Positions 59,301-64,000 of a stretch of 64,000 nucleotides of DNA are shown here, in pieces; the stretch's first letter is position 1; every line of letters starts with the position of its first letter. The DNA lies in contig NC_079204.1 in the NCBI RefSeq assembly GCF_026745355.1, forward strand, positions 50,675,182 through 50,739,181, given 5' to 3'. Position numbers and translations under genes: made by a program. The DNA comes from Beta vulgaris subsp. vulgaris. Taxonomy: Eukaryota; Streptophyta; Magnoliopsida; Caryophyllales; Amaranthaceae. The notes below the pieces were generated by a model. It saw only the letters and a program-made list of their open reading frames with translations. It searched no databases and had not been told where the DNA came from.

Positions 59301-62259
59301 AGTAAAAATTTCTGCCGATGTGATGTGAAGAGAGAAAAAGAGAGAAGACACAACCCAAGAAAGGAACGTTGCAATTAATTTAATATTTAAAATAGAAAAG
59401 CAAACCAACTCGACAAAATATGGAGGAAGTAAATAGTACATACTACTATCATTCCTTGGAACCATCTTATGTTAAAAGGTTCTGGAGAGAACCTCCCTGT
59501 GTAGAGGGCCCATCATTTGGAAGTCTTGATACAAAAGATAGAAAGTGTTTCTCGATTTCCTTTGTTTGGTTTGTGAAAGGTAGAAAATAGTTTTCCCACT
59601 AGTGGAAAATAGTATTCTCAAGGATGGAAACATTTTTCCTCTTTAGAGGAAGATATGCCACAATTATCTCCCTCTAGTGTTTAGTAATCAAAGGATGGAA
59701 AGTCCCCTTCTTTTTTCTCTTCTCCAATCCATCATCACCCCTCCATTTTCTTATTTCGTTTTCTTGTTAACCTTTCTTCGTAAGGAGCCAAACTAAGAAA
59801 GTACTTACAATTGTGTTTTCCATTAAAAGTCATTTTCCCTTGCATAGTGTTATTCTGTTCAATCAAAAACAGCCTTAGGGTACCTTAAATTCCTCTCATG
59901 TTCATGTCATTTGTGAGGCCCAGATGAGTTGAGTTCCAATAGCGTTCCTCAAGGTTCAAAGTATCTCTAATTCTCTTGGAAAATTCATTGCTATCATTTC
60001 CCACCTCCTTAATGAGGCATATGCTGCTCATCTCTAGCTGTCTTTCTCTCACAAAGCATTTGCATAGCCAAACTAACCTCGTTTTCATTTTGGCTATCAT
60101 AGTACAATTGTATGCCCAGTAAATCACCCTTGTCTCAGCCTCCGGTAACTTTTGAACTTGTGCACATGCAACTATATATTATTGCATGTAGTTCAGTTAG
60201 TTTGCTTGGAGGAGAAGCATTTAGGTGCAGCTATTAGGAATATAAGTTCTTAATTAAGAGTTAAGACTTGAGTACATGAAGTTGGTTGTAGAGTATGACA
60301 TCATGATCGCTTTGGTCTTTGCAAGTGTTTCAGTTTAGTGTCAACATAGTGATGAAACCTCGCTGTATTAATTGTGTTTTTTCAGTATTGGATGCAAAAT
60401 TGAGTTTAAGCCAAGATCTTTTTTCCCTGTACCATGAAATTGTTTTCAACTTTATAATTTGCAGAAGCAAGTTCTATAATCTCCCATCAGTTTATTTGTT
60501 TTCATAGGATCCTCTGCATGGAAGAATTATTTCACTTATAATCCCTTAAAAACTAGATGAATGTACTCTACGATACTTTGGCGACCACTTTATTGACCAC
60601 AATCCCTATTTGGTTTACAGGCAGCTTCCTACAATAATGAACAGATATTCAAGTGCCGAAGGATTTCTATTTCTCCAAGATAATACCATCCTTAATTACT
60701 GGAATCTAGTACAAGCAGACAAGACCAAGCTTTGGATCACTAACAAGGTAATATGAACTGTAATCCTCTATTGTTATTGTTTTTTCTGATTTACATTATT
60801 TCATCGAGGCTATATATGTGAAGGGTGCTTAATGGCTATTGAACTCTCTATCAATTTTTTTCTTTTGAAGGAATGCTCTATCGAATTTTTAAATTGTAAT
60901 GATATAGCATCTCCCTTTATGAGTCTTTGAAGATGCATCTTTGACCTATAATTTCTCTGGAACTCCTTTTATATTTAAAAAATTGGATCAATACTTTTAT
61001 TATTTGAGTTGCAACTTTTGCAGCTCTCTAATTCTTTATATGCAGTACGAAAATTCAAGTCATACTTTTACATATAAAACTCCAATAAGTCAACTAACAA
61101 ATATTATGGGAGGCAAAGAGTATGTGCTAAAAGTAGATGGAAAACTTCTTATGCGAAATCCTCCCTGTTTTGGCTATCTATATTTAGTAACCAAGTGTAG
61201 CATTTTGTATATTTACAACGTGACATTAATGATAGAATTTGTTAAAATTGTTGATTATACTCCTTTTAAATTGATTAAGGTTAACTAATTTCATTAGGGC
61301 ACAAACGCCACAAAGAATAACATAAATTTCGTGAATCACATATTTGCAGCACAGCCAACTCAAATGACCATGTATTATCGTTTTTCATATAGTCGTTTGT
61401 TAATCGTTATTGTTTGTGCAATTTTGTGCTCTAATGAAATTGTTCAACATTAATTAACCTCAAAGAGCATAATTTATTGAAAAATCTATCAAGTGTTGTC
61501 ATTAATGTCACGCTGTAGAATACTTGATGATACAAGGGCAATCCGATATGATAAGCTTTTTTCTAGTAATTAAAACAGAAGGCCATAACTCAGGGGTTAA
61601 GATTTCCAAAGATAGATTTGTTGCCCCCAACTTTTTTCTATCTTGTCTATTCAATCAGCTATTGATATGGATGATGGTGCTATGATGCAATTAGGCATAG
61701 CATCAATAGAAAATTAAAAACCATTTTTGCTGCTATTATTCAATTCACCACCTCTCTCTGTTCGTTATATCCAACAAGCTTAAATGGTGTTCAGGTATCA
61801 AAGTCATGGACACCTGTCTCAACCAACAAAGGTGATTGGTTCTCCAAACAAGGTGAAATGGTGAAGAAGGTTGTAAACACAATGCCAGCACATTTCCAAG
61901 TAAATTACAAGGAAGCTGCAATGACCAATCCGAGCTTCGTGGTATGCAGTTCAGAGCTATTCTTTGTCCCGAGGAAACACGTCGAAGACTTCATAGATTT
62001 AGTTGCTTTAGTAGGCGACTTGGAAATGCATCACAAAGTCGCAATTCCTATGTTCTTTCTGGCAATGGACTCACCTGAGAACTTTGACCCGGTTTTCAGT
62101 ACAATGGTTTATAAGAACAAACCACCTTCTGGTAATACAACCTTGTATTCTGCTCAAGCACCTGCTGTTCATCCATGGAATGTGTCAAGTGAACAAGAAT
62201 TTATTAAGGTTATTAGGGTAATGGCTGTTGGAGATCCTCTTTTAATGGAGTTGGTTTGA
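56352..62259 (+). CDS. STL: STELLO-type Golgi glycosyltransferase (DUF288)
   Basis: Exons 56352-58060, 60621-60747 and 61795-62259 join in frame to 766 residues, close to the 770 of Arabidopsis STELLO proteins. A cytosolic N-terminus of about 48 residues precedes one membrane segment (residues 49-67, KIFAIFVLLATVAALFFL), so the protein is type II with a lumenal catalytic part. Conserved landmarks are RAERWIIVSVSDYPTDSLKG, the acidic ATKIFDADNRGDVIDGD, FHTSAFWGLMLPVSVS, DVLRGYWAQRILWEIGG and, across the last introns, GFLFLQDDT-like GFLFLQDNTILNYWNL. STELLO1/2 act in the Golgi and promote assembly of cellulose synthase complexes; their donor and acceptor are not settled. No lesion is seen. One difference: QDN where the DxD-like QDD is usual in this segment. 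Arabidopsis STL1 and STL2 cannot be told apart here, though the neighbours favour the STL1 block. Confidence 0.93.
58243..58440. repeat. Degenerate AATAAGTTC tandem repeat behind a hAT-like end, intron 1 of STELLO
   Basis: TAGGCTCTGTTGGGTTCC then CAACTTA is followed by about fifteen loose 10-12 bp units (TAAGTTCTAG, ATAAGTTCAA, ATAAGTCAAG, ATAAGTCCAG). Same structure as 13214-13437. Confidence 0.6.
59555..59880. mobile_element. Possible hAT-like MITE, intron 1 of STELLO
   Basis: The left part TTTCCTTTGTTTGGTTTGTG and the inverted right part (CCTAAGGCTGTTTTTGATTG) enclose GGAAAA/TTTTCC-rich sequence like that at 5967-6252. The ends are poorly defined. Confidence 0.35.
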
Positions 62260-62925
62260 TGCAAAGGACAAAAGCGTCTATTCTTTCACAGGAAAGTTGG
62301 AAATATCGAGTAAGAAACGGGAAGTAGAATCGCGTATGTAACAGTGTCAAATGAACAATTCTTCTTTCTTTAGCTCTTTTTCCTGCCCTCGAAGGGGGAG
62401 GAGTTTTTGTAAATTTCTTTTCTTTATGATTCAAATTCAGTGAGTGAATATTCTAAAGGAAACAGAGGGAACTCTGGTCATTCTTTCTAACACGCTTCGA
62501 ATTATATGTAAATTTCTTACATTATAGTTGATTTACTTGTTTGTTTACCAAATTGGTTTTTCGGTTCTCAAGATCTGCAGTTTGTCATTAATCCGACAAT
62601 TCGACTATCAAAATTATATGCATTATATAGTATTGCATCAATAATAAAATCTCATTCAGGAAGATTGTTCTTGATGGGAATTCATAATGCAAAGGGTTGA
62701 ACTTGGACAAAATGGATAATGGATCTTTAAATACATGACATATATTTAGCTTGGCAATATGGTAATTGGCAGGTTGGGGAATGATTCTTTGGCTTCTGCA
62801 GTTCCTTCAGCAACATGGATTTTAGAGATTTGTTATATTGAATGGCTCTTGAAGAAGAGTTAGCATCGTCTACTGCATATCTTGTGGTATATCTAGATAG
62901 AGCGGGAAACATCAATTTTTTTTTT
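62260..62925. other. 3' flank of the STELLO gene
   Basis: Probably 3' UTR for the first 250 bases, then AT-rich sequence without a gene. Possible AATAAAATC poly(A) signal near 62642. Confidence 0.4.
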
Positions 62926-63056
62926 AAAAGGTAAGGAGAATTCCCTTGTAAAGAAGGGGGGAATTAGGGATCTTTCCTGTAAAGGGTGAGAATCGAATCC
63001 CTGTTACAGATGTGGAAGGAGGATCTTACAACCACTAGGCCAACATTGATTCTCAA
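62926..63056 (-). repeat. tRNA-derived SINE-like element
   Basis: On the minus strand TGTTGGCCTAGTGGTTGTAA (A box, TRGCNNAGTGG) is followed about 35 bases later by GGGATTCGATTCTCACC (B box, GGTTCGANNCC). The rest runs into CCCTAATTCCCCCC. The spacing fits a tRNA-like internal promoter, but the cloverleaf is not complete, so this is a SINE head rather than a tRNA gene. Confidence 0.65.
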
Positions 63057-63380
63057 CCGGAAACATCAATATATTCAAAGGATAAAAATTATCCAACTGG
63101 AGTTTTACTTTTTGGCAATGGTTTGTCACTTTGTTGGCAGTTATTGGCACCAAAAACAAATTGAAATTAATGGCACTTGGAACAAGATCAACAACAATCA
63201 CGGTGAAATAAAGACACATTATGCAGTTTCCACCACATTCTCCATTTCATTCTTCAACTCCAAACAAATGGAAGCAAAAATATGATGCTAAGAAAGCGTC
63301 GAGTGTGGAAAAGGCGCATATGGTCTTTTCCAATCTACCCATTTGGTCCATCCACACCGACAGCCTTATTTAATTCCATG

Positions 63381-63577
63381 TGTTAATATCTCAATAGTTA
63401 GATATTATATGGACTGATAGAATATAATCCCTTGATTATTCTATTCAACATAATTAGGTTATATACAACCTAGAAGGAGTCAATCTAGGAGCTTAACAAG
63501 GAAACTAATTTACAGTTACCTAATTACAAGGATTACACAATATTCACATAATAATATTTACATATATTATTCTAACA
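63381..63577 (-). repeat. 3' LTR of the right-edge copia element
   Basis: On the minus strand it begins TGTTAGAATAATATATG after GACTGAGGGGTG and ends GATATTAACA, giving a TGTTA...TAACA inverted pair and about 197 bp. The exact 3' end could be two bases further (CACA). Confidence 0.65.
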
Positions 63578-64000
63578 CACCCCTCAGTCGAAGCGGGAGG
63601 AAGTCGGACACTGAGACTGTCACGAAAATCTTCAAAAAAACCAATGGAAGGCCTTGGTGAAGATATCGGCAATTTGATGTCGAGAAGGAATGTGTAGAAC
63701 CGAACTTGACCAGAGCTACCTTTTCACGAACAAAATGAATGTCCATTTCAATATGCTTCGTTCGTTGGTGCTGAACAGGATTCCCAGAAAGGTAAATAGC
63801 ACTAAATTGTCCAGTAGACCAAGGTAGCAGTCGGAATGGGCAGTGTAGCTCAAGGAGAAGATTGCGTAACCAGCAAGACTCAGACACAACATTGGCAACC
63901 CCTCGGTACTCCGCCTCAGCACTGGAACGGGAAAGAGTAGGCTGCCGTTTAGCGGACCAGGATATCAAATTGTCACCAAGAAAAACAAAATAACCTGAGG
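63570..64000 (-). pseudogene. copia RNase H fragment, frame-shifted
   Basis: SWSAKRQPTLSRSSAEAEYR and the later NPVQHQRTKHIEMDIHFVRE are standard copia RNase H motifs. Between them, near 63800-63830, the expected CDN segment is in another frame, so there is an indel. After KVAL (63715) the text again changes frame. Confidence 0.85.

Larger units (their letters stand above)
63381..64000 (-). mobile_element. Ty1/copia element, 3' portion on the minus strand (rest outside window)
   Basis: The right edge enters a copia element read from right to left. RNase H text lies at 63968-63567, followed by an LTR at 63577-63381. Upstream domains lie to the right, outside the window. Confidence 0.88.

Noticed and set aside
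62926..63056. Genuine tRNA gene
   Set aside because: A and B boxes are present, but acceptor and anticodon stems do not pair along the full length, so a SINE head is more likely.

Overview
The window is nuclear DNA of a flowering plant, almost certainly a eudicot. It has AT-rich introns with GT-AG borders, plant-type Ty1/copia and Ty3/gypsy retrotransposons, Stowaway-, hAT- and Mutator-like miniature elements, Helitrons, tRNA-derived SINE-like repeats and an organellar rRNA scrap inside an intron. The species cannot be fixed from sequence alone; a Caryophyllales-like genome is only an impression.

Host genes, left to right: two tandem DUF642 cell-wall protein genes (4245-7181 and 12331-15702, + strand, three exons each); a 26-exon M16 metallopeptidase of the insulin-degrading-enzyme / Arabidopsis PXM16 type (19829-44061, +); a four-exon gene of unknown function with a winged-helix-like C-terminal block (45338-47831, -); and a three-exon STELLO-type Golgi glycosyltransferase (DUF288) gene (56352-62259, +). 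From memory, the Arabidopsis chromosome 2 block At2g41770 (STELLO1) - At2g41780 - At2g41790 (PXM16) - At2g41800 (TEEBE) - At2g41810 has the same contents and order, so this looks like an ancient conserved gene block. All exon borders were read by hand; coding lengths close in frame at 370, 369, 968, 300 and 766 residues.

The genes do not form an operon or an obvious single pathway. Two DUF642 proteins (apoplast, pectin) and STELLO (cellulose synthase assembly in the Golgi) both touch the cell wall, while the M16 peptidase is probably peroxisomal or cytosolic.

Everything between and inside the genes is shaped by transposons. The left edge holds the 3' part of a copia element with its LTR (to 3048), and the right edge holds the 3' part of another on the minus strand (63381-64000). 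Between the DUF642 genes lies a wrecked copia copy. At 16612-19092 a gypsy-like LTR and gag fragment is interrupted by a solo LTR with a 5-bp target duplication. The 24-kb peptidase gene carries at least ten insertions in its introns, including two remarkable foldback elements: 20455-21025, whose core is an array of seven 23-bp palindromes, and 29686-30763, with C-rich/G-rich arms containing telomere-like repeats. At 48248-54125 a third foldback element contains a complete copia element (48408-53547) with 322-bp LTRs and a 5-bp target duplication.

The best candidates for something not widely described are the palindrome-array foldback family, the telomere-repeat foldback and the conserved unknown gene.
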